Source: Lachnospiraceae bacterium (GTDB lineage: Bacteria > Bacillota > Clostridia > Lachnospirales > Lachnospiraceae). Taken from it: 64,000 bases of DNA. The notes under the pieces are model-generated. The model worked only from the letters and a program-made list of their open reading frames with translations, was not told the DNA's origin and did not search any database. The position numbers and the translations under genes were made by a program. Positions within the stretch are counted from its first letter, which is position 1. The number at the start of each line of letters is the position of its first letter. Below are positions 52,424-61,479 of the stretch, in pieces. Location: contig JAFOEY010000033.1 in NCBI GenBank assembly GCA_017387565.1, positions 1 to 64,000 of the forward strand. The letters run 5' to 3'.

Positions 52424-53515
52424 TTAATATACAATCCGGTCTCTTCCGTCTTTCTTTCCGCGATAGAGTTTTTGATCTGCATTGGTTAACATACTTTCAT
52501 AATTGCCGCTATAATCATATTTCGCCAATCCAAAAGTCATGGTAATACGTATTTCCACATCATCTTTGGTCACAACTATATCTTTAATTTTCCGGCGTAT
52601 TTCACACAACTTGATAAAGGCCGAATCACCATTCGTTTCCGGGAATATCAGCAGAAACTCTTCCCCACCCCACCGGGCAGCCATATATTTTTCCTTCATT
52701 TCCTGCCGAAATACTTTTCCGATTGCCTGAAGCACTTTATCCCCTGCATCATGCCCATAGGTATCATTTACCTTTTTAAAAAAATCAATGTCGCAAATAC
52801 ACACACACAGTCCTTTATCTCTACTATTTTTACAACATTCTTCAATATATTCCAATGCCTTTCTACGGTTATATAAAGATGTCAATTTATCGGTATTGGC
52901 CATAACCTTAAGTTCTTCATTGTAAGCAATCAGCTTACTCTCAAGTTCCTGGCTATCTCTGCCATAAATATAAGAAATAACCGAAATTGACCAGAAAATT
53001 ACAATTGTGTTAATCATTTGCAGGGAATCATTTTCACGGTTGCTTATTTTAACAAGCGATTCACTATTGCAGAAAATATAGTATAGCGCAATACGAAAAA
53101 TACATAACCCTGTTGCAAAGAGTGCTTTAAAACGCAGATTGTTATATTGAACAAAAAAGACCAATACCAGCAAAACCATCAAATAGTGCTGCACACCCAC
53201 GTCCCATCCGAACAAATAGATAAAACTTATAATCCAAATAATCATAGCAACACTCAGCGCTGTAAAAATCCCAAGTGTACGAAATTTGTATGTGGATGCA
53301 AAAATACCCCCAAAAGCCAGCAATGCCACCAAATATAACACAAAACCACCCTTGGCAGATATAACATTAATAAAAACGGTCGGTATCAATAGATATGCAA
53401 TAAATGACAATGTCAAAATACGAATAACAACTGCCGTTTTCTTCGATTCATTTTCAGCCTGCGTATCTTTTCCTATGAACTCTGTAAATCTTGACCATAA
53501 ATCCCATAAATACAC
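52424..53515 (-). CDS. Diguanylate cyclase with multi-pass membrane domain
   Basis: 363 residues. The N-terminal half has about six membrane helices (for example VIRILTLSFIAYLLIPTVFI, GFVLYLVALLAFGGIFA, YLMVLLVLVFFVQYN), similar in style to MASE-type sensors. The GGDEF domain carries TDKLTSLYNRRKA and the active motif RWGGEEF. Makes c-di-GMP. Start is GTG at 53515 with AAGGGG eight bases upstream. Confidence 0.92.
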   Translation of the reverse strand: MYLWDLWSRFTEFIGKDTQAENESKKTAVVIRILTLSFIAYLLIPTVFINVISAKGGFVLYLVALLAFGGIFASTYKFRTLGIFTALSVAMIIWIISFIYLFGWDVGVQHYLMVLLVLVFFVQYNNLRFKALFATGLCIFRIALYYIFCNSESLVKISNRENDSLQMINTIVIFWSISVISYIYGRDSQELESKLIAYNEELKVMANTDKLTSLYNRRKALEYIEECCKNSRDKGLCVCICDIDFFKKVNDTYGHDAGDKVLQAIGKVFRQEMKEKYMAARWGGEEFLLIFPETNGDSAFIKLCEIRRKIKDIVVTKDDVEIRITMTFGLAKYDYSGNYESMLTNADQKLYRGKKDGRDRIVY

Positions 53516-53558
53516 GTAAAATACCCCTTATGCTTAACCATCTGTCTGTGTAATGCTG

Positions 53559-53585
53559 TTGGGGTCAAAAGATATTTTGCCCCCA
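53559..53585. repeat. Short REP-like hairpin, copy 2
   Basis: TTGGGGTCAAAAGATATTTT then GCCCCCA folds into GGGG/CCCC and CAAAA/TTTTG stems. It is nearly identical in inverted orientation to the copy at 25824-25849. Gap 53516-53828 also holds the transketolase terminator and nothing else. Confidence 0.65.
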
Positions 53586-53722
53586 TGATACAACGGATTG
53601 CAATTCACTTTGTGCTCTCACAATCCTAATACAAACTATTATACTTCTATATCTACAAAATAGTCTATATTTTTTAATCCAAAAAATTTCTTTATTCGAA
53701 ATCCATTACTGTCAAATCACAA

Positions 53723-53761
53723 ATCGGGCTGTTACAAAAATAATTTTGGTAACAGCCCGAT
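53723..53761 (-). terminator. Terminator of the transketolase genes
   Basis: ATCGGGCTGTTAC pairs exactly with GTAACAGCCCGAT around a 13-base AT loop; T-rich on the minus-strand side though not a perfect run. Confidence 0.75.
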
Positions 53762-53828
53762 TACATCAAATAAAAATTACACAACAGATCTCATAAAACT
53801 TTGATTCATCTGCTGTATGAAAATTATA

Positions 53829-54767
53829 TTATAGATTTTCTTTTATTTTTGCATAAATACCTTTTGCATCCAGTCCGTATTTTACAACAAGGTCTGCTGC
53901 CGGTCCGGATTCGCCAAATCGATCATAAACACCGATTTTGGTCACTTTTGTAGGTGCATTTTCAGAAAGGACATCACAAACTGCGCTTCCCAGACCACCA
54001 ATTACAGAATGTTCTTCAACCGTAAATACTTTTCCGGTTTTCTTTGCAGAAGCTACTACCAGATCTTTATCTAACGGTTTAATGGTATGGATATTAATGA
54101 CCTCTGCATCAACACCATCTGCTTTTAACATTTCCGCTGCCCCCATGGCACCTTCCACACAGATACCGGTTGCAATAATGGATACATCACTACCTTCTTT
54201 GAGTACCACACCTTTTCCAATTTCAAACTTGTAGTCTGCATTGTCATTGATGACCGGAACTGCAGCACGACCAAATCTTAAATAAACCGGACCATCCATT
54301 TCCAACGCTGCACGAACAGCAGCTCTTGCTTCAATATCATCAGAGGGCACAATGACTGTCATGCCGGGAATCGTTCTCATTAATGCAATATCTTCATTAC
54401 ACTGATGTGTTGCACCATCTTCACCAACGGTTATTCCGGCATGTGTTGCGCCTATTTTTACATTTAAGTGAGGGTAGCCGATGGAGTTGCGAATCTGCTC
54501 AAAGTTCCTTCCTGCAGCAAACATTGCAAAAGAAGAAATAAAAGGTATTTTCCCACATGTAGCAAGACCGGCCGCAATACCTGTCATATTACATTCTGCG
54601 ATACCACAGTCAATATGTCGTTCAGGATATGCTTTTTGAAAAATACTTGTCTTTGTTGCACCCGCTAAATCGGCATCTAAAACAACTAATTCAGGGAAGT
54701 CTTTTGCACAGTCAACCAAAGCATTTCCGTAACTTTCTCTTGTTGCGATTTTCTTTACGTCTGCCAT
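53829..54767 (-). CDS. Transketolase C-terminal subunit (split transketolase)
   Basis: 312 residues. Pyrimidine-binding and C-terminal domains: GNALVDCAKDFPELVVLDADL, AGLATCGKIPFISSFAMFAA, GEDGATHQCNEDIALMRTIP and VFTVEEHSVIGGLGSAVCDV. It works only with the N-terminal subunit encoded directly upstream (one-base overlap TAATG). Split transketolases are common in archaea and many Firmicutes. It is at the end of the sugar gene cluster. Confidence 0.93.
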   Translation of the reverse strand: MADVKKIATRESYGNALVDCAKDFPELVVLDADLAGATKTSIFQKAYPERHIDCGIAECNMTGIAAGLATCGKIPFISSFAMFAAGRNFEQIRNSIGYPHLNVKIGATHAGITVGEDGATHQCNEDIALMRTIPGMTVIVPSDDIEARAAVRAALEMDGPVYLRFGRAAVPVINDNADYKFEIGKGVVLKEGSDVSIIATGICVEGAMGAAEMLKADGVDAEVINIHTIKPLDKDLVVASAKKTGKVFTVEEHSVIGGLGSAVCDVLSENAPTKVTKIGVYDRFGESGPAADLVVKYGLDAKGIYAKIKENL

Positions 54768-55612
54768 TATACTTCACCTGCTTTCTCTAATTCTGCGGCA
54801 ATTTTATCCAAATCAGCCATTGCAGTTGCATATTCTTCATCGTTGGGAGCTTTTCCGTGCCATCCGGCTTTATCTTCCATAAAAGAAACACCTTTTCCTT
54901 TTACGGTATGCATAATAATCGCTGTGGGTTTTCCTTTTGTTTCTCTTGCTTTTTTAAATGCGGCACGAATTTCATCAAAGTTGTGTCCGTCAATATTAAT
55001 AGCCTGGAAATTAAATGCTTCAAATTTTGCATCAATGGGATAAACGGAACAAACATCCTCTACTTTTCCATCAATCTGAAGACCGTTATTATCCACGATT
55101 ACTACCAGATTATCTAATTTATTAGCACCTGCAAACATGGATGCTTCCCAGACCTGACCTTCCTGAATTTCTCCATCTCCCAAAAGGGTATACACACGAA
55201 AATCCTTTTTATCCAGTTTTGCTGCCAAAGCCATGCCGACAGCCGCTGAAATACCCTGGCCTAAAGAACCGGAGCTCATATCCACACCGGGCGTTTCCTG
55301 CATACAGGGATGTCCCTGTAAATAAGAACCGATTTTTCGAAGAGTTGTTAAATCCTCAACAGGGAAATAACCTCTGTTTGCCAACGCAGAATAAAGACCG
55401 GGAGCAGTATGACCTTTTGATAACACAAAACGGTCTCTGTCTTCCCATTTTGGATTCGCAGGATCAATATTCATTTCCTCAAAATAAAGATACGTAAACA
55501 TATCTGCCGCAGAAAGTGATCCACCGGGATGTCCGGCTTTTGCACTATGAACTGAGGTCACAATACCCTTACGAACTTCGTTTGCCATTTTCTGAAGCTC
55601 TAAGTTTGTCAT
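54767..55612 (-). CDS. Transketolase N-terminal subunit (split transketolase)
   Basis: 281 residues. Thiamine-pyrophosphate-binding domain: AKAGHPGGSLSAADMFTYLY, FVLSKGHTAPGLYSALANRG and the TPP motif LGDGEIQEGQVWEASMFAG (GDG...). It binds the cofactor and pairs with the C-terminal subunit. Start at 55612 has GAGGAG five bases upstream; upstream in-frame codons to 55717 overlap the ribosome site and are not used. Transfers two-carbon units between sugar phosphates in the pentose pathway. Confidence 0.93.
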   Translation of the reverse strand: MTNLELQKMANEVRKGIVTSVHSAKAGHPGGSLSAADMFTYLYFEEMNIDPANPKWEDRDRFVLSKGHTAPGLYSALANRGYFPVEDLTTLRKIGSYLQGHPCMQETPGVDMSSGSLGQGISAAVGMALAAKLDKKDFRVYTLLGDGEIQEGQVWEASMFAGANKLDNLVVIVDNNGLQIDGKVEDVCSVYPIDAKFEAFNFQAINIDGHNFDEIRAAFKKARETKGKPTAIIMHTVKGKGVSFMEDKAGWHGKAPNDEEYATAMADLDKIAAELEKAGEV

Positions 55613-55732
55613 GGTTTCTCCTCTTTCTTGTTGTGGAGCAACTTCGTGATTTTTCTTACAATACATAATGACTCCGGAAACCATCGCGAAGTTAGTCCTT
55701 ATTAATAAATTTTTCAAACGTACAAAGAAGAC

Positions 55733-55754
55733 TTCGGTCGGCTCTCCGACCGAA
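55733..55754. terminator. Hairpin between isomerase and transketolase genes
   Basis: TTCGGTCGG pairs exactly with CCGACCGAA around CTCT. On the minus strand it is followed by a short T-rich stretch, so it may partly terminate isomerase transcripts. Confidence 0.7.
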
Positions 55755-55801
55755 ATCCTCTTTTATTTTATACAAAATATGTCCGCGTTACAATCCTAAA
55801 A

Positions 55802-57286
55802 TTATGCAAAAGGATTTTCTGTCGGGTAACGAACGCCGGCAGGCTGGTTGTATCCAATTTCATCTACATCAACACCGATGTATTTGAATACTTCGTATAA
55901 TGCTTTTCCGTGATGACCAAAAGCAACCGCGCCATGATGAGGGAAGTTTTTCTCAATCAATACATGTCTGTAGAAACGTCCCATTTCCGGAATTGCAAAT
56001 ACACCGATACCACCAAAGGATTTTGTTGCTACAGGTAATACTTCACCATTTGCAATATAAGCGCGCAGAATATTGTCTGCTGTAGACTGTAAACGGAAAA
56101 AGGTAATTTCACCGGGAACAATATCGCCCTCTAAGGTACCCTGGGTTACTTCTTCGGGAAGGGCTCTTGCCATAATCATCTGGTACTGCATTCCGCAAGA
56201 TGTAAGTTTCTTGCTGTTGGTATTTCCACAGTGGAAGCCCATGAAAGTATCTTTGTGTGTATAGTTGAATTTGCCCTCAATGGACTCTTTGTACATATCA
56301 GCCGGAACGGAGTTGTTGATATCCAGCAAGGTAACGATATCCTCGGATACACAATAACCGATAAACTCTGATAAGCATCCGTAAATATCTACTTCACAGG
56401 ATACCGGAATACCCATACCTGTCAGACGGCTGTTAACATAGCAGGGAACAAATCCAAACTGTGTCTGGAATGCCGGCCAGCATTTTCCTGCAATTGCCAC
56501 ATATTTGCGATATCCTCTGTGCTCTTCAACCCAGTCTAATAAGGTCAATTCATACTGAGCCAGCTTAGGAAGAATGGTAGGTTTGTTGTTTCCGGCACCA
56601 AGCTCTTCTTCCATTTCTTTTACTTTTGCAGGGATACGAGGATCATCTGCATGCTTGTTGAAAGATTCAAATAAATCGAGTTCTGAATTTTCTTCAATTT
56701 CCACACCAAGGTTATAAAGCTGTTTAATTGGTGCATTACAAGCTAAGAAGTTTAACGGTCTGGGACCAAAGCTTATAATTTTTAAATTTGAAAGTGCATC
56801 AATTGCACGTGCAATCGGAACAAATTCATGAATCATATCAGCGCATTCTTCTGCAGTTCCGACAGGATATTCAGGAATATATGCACGTACATTACGCAGT
56901 TTTAAATTATAACTGGCATTTAACATTCCGCAGTAAGCATCACCACGACCCTGCAACAAGTCGTCCTGTGTTTCCTCAGCAGCAGCAACAAACATTTTAG
57001 GTCCATCAAAGTGTTTCGCAAGTAATGTCTCAGAAATTTCAGGGCCAAAGTTTCCAAGATATACGCACAGGGCATTACATCCGGCTTTTTTAATATCTTC
57101 TAATGCCTGTACCATATGGATTTCACTTTCCACGATACAAATGGGGCATTCATAAATGTCTGCAGCATTATATTTCGCTTTATAAGCTTCTACTAAAGCT
57201 TTTCTTCTGTTTACGGAAAGAGATTCCGGAAAGCAGTCACGACTTACTGCAACAATACCTATTTTTACTTCAGGTGCATTAAACAT
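55802..57286 (-). CDS. L-fucose/L-arabinose isomerase-like protein
   Basis: 494 residues. Features of the FucI/AraA fold: VYLGNFGPEISETLLAKHFD, EVDIYGCLSEFIGY (metal glutamate), and HCGNTNSKKLTSC; the C-terminal GRFYRHVLIEKNFPHHGAVAFGH region carries the conserved histidines. The closest family group is broad and the true substrate could be a pentose or deoxyhexose. It lies between DUF4867 and the split transketolase, suggesting ketopentose generation. GGAGG precedes the start. Confidence 0.85.
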   Translation of the reverse strand: MFNAPEVKIGIVAVSRDCFPESLSVNRRKALVEAYKAKYNAADIYECPICIVESEIHMVQALEDIKKAGCNALCVYLGNFGPEISETLLAKHFDGPKMFVAAAEETQDDLLQGRGDAYCGMLNASYNLKLRNVRAYIPEYPVGTAEECADMIHEFVPIARAIDALSNLKIISFGPRPLNFLACNAPIKQLYNLGVEIEENSELDLFESFNKHADDPRIPAKVKEMEEELGAGNNKPTILPKLAQYELTLLDWVEEHRGYRKYVAIAGKCWPAFQTQFGFVPCYVNSRLTGMGIPVSCEVDIYGCLSEFIGYCVSEDIVTLLDINNSVPADMYKESIEGKFNYTHKDTFMGFHCGNTNSKKLTSCGMQYQMIMARALPEEVTQGTLEGDIVPGEITFFRLQSTADNILRAYIANGEVLPVATKSFGGIGVFAIPEMGRFYRHVLIEKNFPHHGAVAFGHHGKALYEVFKYIGVDVDEIGYNQPAGVRYPTENPFA

Positions 57287-57381
57287 ATCATTGTCCTCCT
57301 TATTACCTTATGTTTTTCTTTATTTATTATTTTTCACACTTTTTATACGTCACTATTTTAAATATTTATAAGAGAATTCTC

Positions 57382-58005
57382 TTATTCATTTACATTTAAG
57401 TTTTTTCCGATTAAGCCTATATGGGCATTTGCATCAAGGCCGCCTTCCGGATGTCCGATCAGCCATTTATTTTTTGCTGTAATTAATTTATCTTCCCATT
57501 CGTCATGGTTATCATCCAACGGATAGTTTGTACCTTTGGGTAATACAACCCCGACTTTGAATCCGGCTCCTTTTACCCCGCAGGGTGCATAATGAAGTGT
57601 TGTTGCATATACTTCTACTGCGGTTCCTGCCGGTACGAGGAACGCTTCCATCAAAGATGTGTCATATGTAAAATCATCCGTAATATCCTGCTGGCAGCCT
57701 AAAATTAAAATAGCATCTGTGGCAGCGACATTGATTTCTGAACTTCTGTGGTATTCAACCGCATTGAGAAGTTCATTGTGTCCGTTACAATAACCGATTT
57801 CGATTTCCAGCTCACCATATGTTTTTTTCGTCAGTTCCTGATATACAGGCAGTGCCTCCAAAACAGCAACGCTGGGTTCATAAGCTACTCCATCCGGCAA
57901 CGGTGTCTTTTCATTGATTGCATCCACAAGCTCTGAAAAATCAACGTTTTGTACGATTCTGCCATACTTTCTGAACCTTTCATCCGTCACGTCATAAATT
58001 GTCAT
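57382..58005 (-). CDS. DUF4867-family protein (sugar-cluster associated)
   Basis: 207 residues. MTIYDVTDERFRKYGRIVQN at the start; later AVEYHRSSEINVAATDAILI, EAFLVPAGTAVEVYATTLHY and FKVGVVLPKGTNYP look like a beta-rich cupin-like fold (conserved His/Glu). In my knowledge DUF4867 proteins sit next to sugar isomerases and kinases, as here; a role as isomerase or epimerase is plausible but unproven. Start 58005 has AAGGAG seven bases upstream. Confidence 0.75.
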   Translation of the reverse strand: MTIYDVTDERFRKYGRIVQNVDFSELVDAINEKTPLPDGVAYEPSVAVLEALPVYQELTKKTYGELEIEIGYCNGHNELLNAVEYHRSSEINVAATDAILILGCQQDITDDFTYDTSLMEAFLVPAGTAVEVYATTLHYAPCGVKGAGFKVGVVLPKGTNYPLDDNHDEWEDKLITAKNKWLIGHPEGGLDANAHIGLIGKNLNVNE

Positions 58006-58142
58006 GTCATAACTCCTTTCTGTTATATAAAAATCATCTTGGTTTTCCACATAGCATGTGGTTTGTTTCAAGTTAGTGAATACATGTTAATATCTTTTTC
58101 CATTCTTTTACTGCATTTACCGAATCACTGCATTTGCTGAAC

Positions 58143-59612
58143 TCACTGAATTTTTTGAAACAGCTCTTTGCATGCAGGATAGATTTGCTTAAACTGCCGG
58201 TATCTTGCTTCGTATTTTTCAACCAGAGCCGGTTCCGGTTCTACCGTATCCACAATCTTAACGATTTTTGCCGCCGCATCTTCTACGCTTGCAAACTCTC
58301 CGTTAGCCACAGCGGCAAGCATAGCACCTCCCAATGCCGGACCTTCTTCACTTTCAATCACATCTACTTTTACATTTAAAATATTGGCAATCATCTTTTT
58401 CCACAGCGGGCTCTTTGCACCACCGCCACAGATCTTGGTTCTCTCAATCTTAATACCAAGTGCTTTTGCTACTTCAAAAGAATCACGAAGTGCAAAAGCA
58501 ACACCTTCTAAAACCGCCTGTGTCATATCAGCTCTTGTCGAATCCATGGTCAAACCGATAAAAGTACCTCTTGCCTGTGGATCATTAATCGGTGAGCGTT
58601 CACCCATTAAATAAGGCAGGAAATAAACATGATTTTCACCAAGCTTTTCAATCGCTTTTTGTTCAGCCGCATAATCCTTGGTTCCGATGATTTCATCCAT
58701 CCACCACTTATTGCAGCTTGCTGCAGATAACATGCATCCCATCAGGTGATAATGACCATCTGCATGTGCAAAGGCATGCAAAGCATTAAATTTATCCACC
58801 CCGAATTTTTCCGAAGATATAAAAATGGTTCCGCTCGTACCGAGTGATATATTACAATTACCGTCTCCAACGGTACCTGTACCAACAGCCGCCGCTGCAT
58901 TGTCACCGGCACCCGCAACAACTTTGCAGCTTTCCGGAATTCCAAGTTCAGCAGCAATTTCGGGAAGTACACATCCTACTGTCTCATAACTTTCGTAAAC
59001 CTTTGCTAACTGTTCTTCTTTGATGCCGCAAATCTCACACATTTCCTTTGACCAGCATCTGTTCTTTACGTCAAACACTAACATGCCGGAAGCATCGGAA
59101 ACATCGGTGCAGTGCACACCGGATAATTTATAAGCAATGTAGTCTTTGGGGAGCATGATTTTTTTAATTCTCGCAAAATTTTCAGGCTCTTTATTCCTGA
59201 CCCACAAAATTTTGGGAGCTGTAAATCCGGTAAAAGAAATATTAGCTGTATACTCGGATAATTTATCTTTTCCGATTACATTATTTAAATAATCACATTC
59301 CTCTGTTGTACGACCATCATTCCAGAGAATGGCAGGACGTATAACCTCGTCGTTTTCATCCAGAATAACCAGTCCGTGCATCTGTCCGCCAAAGCTGATG
59401 CCTGCAACCTGACTTTTGTCTGCATCTTGAATTAATTCTTTAATTCCGGCCATTACCTGCGTATACCAGTCTTCCGGCTTCTGCTCAGACCAGCCGGGAT
59501 GTGGAAAATACAACGGATATTCTTTGGAAACGATGTTCATAATCTTTCCGCTTCCATCCATGAGCAGTAATTTTACTGCAGAAGTACCCAGATCAACTCC
59601 AATATATAACAT
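58143..59612 (-). CDS. xylB: Xylulokinase
   Basis: 489 residues. FGGY kinase family: MLYIGVDLGTSAVKLLLMDG (first ATP motif), ISFGGQMHGLVILDENDEVI, AILWNDGRTTEECDYLNNVI (catalytic Asp) and GGGAKSPLWKKMIANIL. Phosphorylates D-xylulose; related pentulokinases are possible. First gene of the minus-strand sugar cluster, divergent from the LacI gene. Start 59612 has GGAGGAG upstream; a longer in-frame reading exists. Confidence 0.9.
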   Translation of the reverse strand: MLYIGVDLGTSAVKLLLMDGSGKIMNIVSKEYPLYFPHPGWSEQKPEDWYTQVMAGIKELIQDADKSQVAGISFGGQMHGLVILDENDEVIRPAILWNDGRTTEECDYLNNVIGKDKLSEYTANISFTGFTAPKILWVRNKEPENFARIKKIMLPKDYIAYKLSGVHCTDVSDASGMLVFDVKNRCWSKEMCEICGIKEEQLAKVYESYETVGCVLPEIAAELGIPESCKVVAGAGDNAAAAVGTGTVGDGNCNISLGTSGTIFISSEKFGVDKFNALHAFAHADGHYHLMGCMLSAASCNKWWMDEIIGTKDYAAEQKAIEKLGENHVYFLPYLMGERSPINDPQARGTFIGLTMDSTRADMTQAVLEGVAFALRDSFEVAKALGIKIERTKICGGGAKSPLWKKMIANILNVKVDVIESEEGPALGGAMLAAVANGEFASVEDAAAKIVKIVDTVEPEPALVEKYEARYRQFKQIYPACKELFQKIQ

Positions 59613-59675
59613 TTTGCTCCTCCTTTTTGATATCATTCTTATCCTTTATTATAACATTTAAACCTTCTCTGTGCC

Positions 59676-59812
59676 CGTGCACATTTTTATCATATATTCT
59701 TTTTTTTGAAAAATCAATATTTATTTTTTAAAACATCTGTTTTTCTTATCATTTCAGCACTTTTACTGTTTTTTTTATTTTTTATTGTGCATATTAACAA
59801 TATATGTGCACG
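59676..59812. promoter_or_regulatory. Twin inverted CGTGCACAT operators
   Basis: CGTGCACAT at 59676-59684 and its inverted copy ATGTGCACG at 59804-59812, about 120 bases apart, lie in the divergent xylB-LacI gap. The first overlaps the region around the -35 of the minus promoter (its TATAAT is at 59648-59653). Each has a GTGCAC palindromic core, typical of LacI-family sites; looping by a tetramer is plausible. No experimental support. Confidence 0.55.
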
Positions 59813-59887
59813 ATATATATTTTTGTTGTTTTTTTGAAAAAATGGGAATAAAATATAGTTAGTTTTTTGCAGGAGGGAGATTCGTAT

Positions 59888-60907
59888 ATGGCAACCATAA
59901 AAGAAATTGCAGAATTAGCCGGTGTTTCCAGAGGAACCGTTGACCGTGTGTTGAATAAGCGCGGAGCGGTAAATCCCAAAACAGAAGCAAAAATACTTGA
60001 AATTGCCAAAGCTTTGGATTATAAACCAAATAAAGCCGGCATCGTTTTAGCCGCACAGAAAAAGAAAATCAAGCTCGGTGTGGTAATGTTTGGTGTAGAA
60101 AATCCCTTTTTTGATGATGTGATTTTGGGTATTCGTGAAAAAGAAGAAGAGCTTCTTAGCTATAATTGCTCGGTGATCATCAAACGAATTTCTGCTTTTG
60201 GCATTAAAGATCAACTTGATGCCATTGACGAATTGCTTTCCGAAGAGATAAACGGCTTAGCCATTTCCCCTCAAAACGACCCCCTGATTGCTGCTAAAAT
60301 AAATGAATTATATGATTTAGGCATTCCAACTGTTACTTTTAATACAGATATTGCCGGTTCGAAACGCATTGCCTATGTTGGCAGCAATTATTATCGTTGT
60401 GGCCAGACAGCAGCCGGACTAATGCATCTGATAACCAGTGGCGATGTCTATGTCGGTATTGTAAGCGGTAATTCCAATGTATTATGTCATACCGAACGAA
60501 TTGCAGGCTTCCGTTCCTCTTTAAAAGAATATACAAACATTCACGAAGTAGCTTTTTTTGAAAATGATGATGACGACTTTGTCAGCTATGATAAGACTGC
60601 AAAAATGCTGAAAGAACATCCGGAAATGAATGCCATTTTCTTTGCGGCAAGCGGTGCTTATGGCGGTTGCAAAGCTGTTCTTGCAGCTAACAGACAAGAT
60701 CAGATCAAAATAGTCGCTTTTGATAAAATTGAAAAAACAGTCGAAATGATTCAAAATGGTGTTATTGCTGCATCTATATGCCAAAAACCGCGCATTCAGG
60801 GTTCTTTACCCCTCGAATTATTATTTGAATATCTGACAACAGGGGAAAGTCCAAAAAAAGAATTCCATTATATGGAAGCAGAAATCCGGATTAAAGAAAA
60901 TATTTAA
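59888..60907 (+). CDS. LacI-family transcriptional regulator
   Basis: 339 residues. N-terminal LacI helix-turn-helix: ATIKEIAELAGVSRGTVDRV followed by LNKRGAVNPKTEAKILEIAK; the hinge helix then a periplasmic-binding-type domain (PFFDDVILGIREKEEELLSY, GLAISPQNDPLIAAKINEL, YVGIVSGNSNVLCHTERIAG). Sequence style matches sugar-binding regulators close to RbsB-like domains. It likely represses the divergent xylB cluster through the CGTGCACAT sites. AGGAGG lies ten bases before the start. Confidence 0.9.
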   Translation: MATIKEIAELAGVSRGTVDRVLNKRGAVNPKTEAKILEIAKALDYKPNKAGIVLAAQKKKIKLGVVMFGVENPFFDDVILGIREKEEELLSYNCSVIIKRISAFGIKDQLDAIDELLSEEINGLAISPQNDPLIAAKINELYDLGIPTVTFNTDIAGSKRIAYVGSNYYRCGQTAAGLMHLITSGDVYVGIVSGNSNVLCHTERIAGFRSSLKEYTNIHEVAFFENDDDDFVSYDKTAKMLKEHPEMNAIFFAASGAYGGCKAVLAANRQDQIKIVAFDKIEKTVEMIQNGVIAASICQKPRIQGSLPLELLFEYLTTGESPKKEFHYMEAEIRIKENI

Positions 60908-60915
60908 GAAATATC

Positions 60916-61145
60916 TCCGGATTTGTGTTCCCAACATATATCTTTGCCCGCCGGCTTTTACGAGGTTTTGTGACTTTCTTAGCGGCATGGCGAGCAAAAA
61001 TAATGCCCGGTTTCAACTGTCCGAAGACGAAGTCTGAGTTTTGAAACCGGGCATTTAATTATACTTTTGTGAGCATGACGCTTAGAAAGTCTAAAAACCG
61101 AAGTACGAGGCGGCAAAGATATATGTTGGGAACACAAATCCGAAA
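60916..61145 (+). repeat. Long hairpin repeat, copy 5
   Basis: Full-length copy: outer CGGATTTGTGTTCCC and GGGAACACAAATCCG, then CAACATATATC / GATATATGTTG, AGCGGCATG / CATGACGC, AATGCCCGGTTTCAA / TTGAAACCGGGCATT and an apical AAGACGAAGTCT. Arms differ from copy 1 but remain paired. It lies between the convergent LacI gene and SRP RNA. No coding. Confidence 0.85.
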
Positions 61146-61162
61146 TAAAATAAAATTTAAAA

Positions 61163-61425
61163 CCGTGCGTCCGGCTTCGAATCGCATCCCTATGCGTTAC
61201 CTCTACAGTTAACTCAACCCAGGCACCCTCACGGCACATGGAAGATTCCCCTTAGTGCTGCTGTATTCCTACCCTGACACGGTTCGAAGATTTCCATTGC
61301 GTAAGACCCAGATATCAACGCCACTTATAGAGGGCAGCCATAAAAACGCTAAACCCTCGGCCGGACATCACCCCTGCTAAAGCGGATTGCAGGTACAAGG
61401 CACCGCTACTGCCCCGGCTGCACGG
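61163..61425 (-). ncRNA. ffs: Signal recognition particle RNA (large, bacterial type)
   Basis: On the minus strand the ends pair (CCGTGC with GCACGG). The apical S-domain shows GTCAGG-GTA-GGAA-TAC-AGCAGC, i.e. a GGAA tetraloop above the conserved CAGG/AGCAGC internal loop that binds Ffh (61258-61290 region). Length of about 263 bases indicates the Clostridia/Bacillus form with an Alu domain. Position next to tadA is typical. A promoter (TTGACT at 61457-61462, 17 bases, TATACT at 61434-61439) lies directly upstream; a T-rich tail follows the 3' end. Confidence 0.92.
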
Positions 61426-61433
61426 TAAGTCTT

Positions 61434-61462
61434 AGTATACTTTGTTTTTACACAAAAGTCAA
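61434..61462 (-). promoter_or_regulatory. Promoter of the SRP RNA
   Basis: On the minus strand TTGACT (61457-61462), 17-base spacer, TATACT (61434-61439). The 5' end of the RNA lies about nine bases after the -10 box, so it initiates close to the mature end. Confidence 0.8.
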
Positions 61463-61479
61463 TGAATGCATTCTATAGC

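Noticed and set aside
60979-61239. 86-residue reading frame across a hairpin repeat and SRP RNA
   Set aside because: It lies entirely in the hairpin repeat and the SRP RNA, both noncoding; similar frames appear in other repeat copies only because the DNA is repeated.
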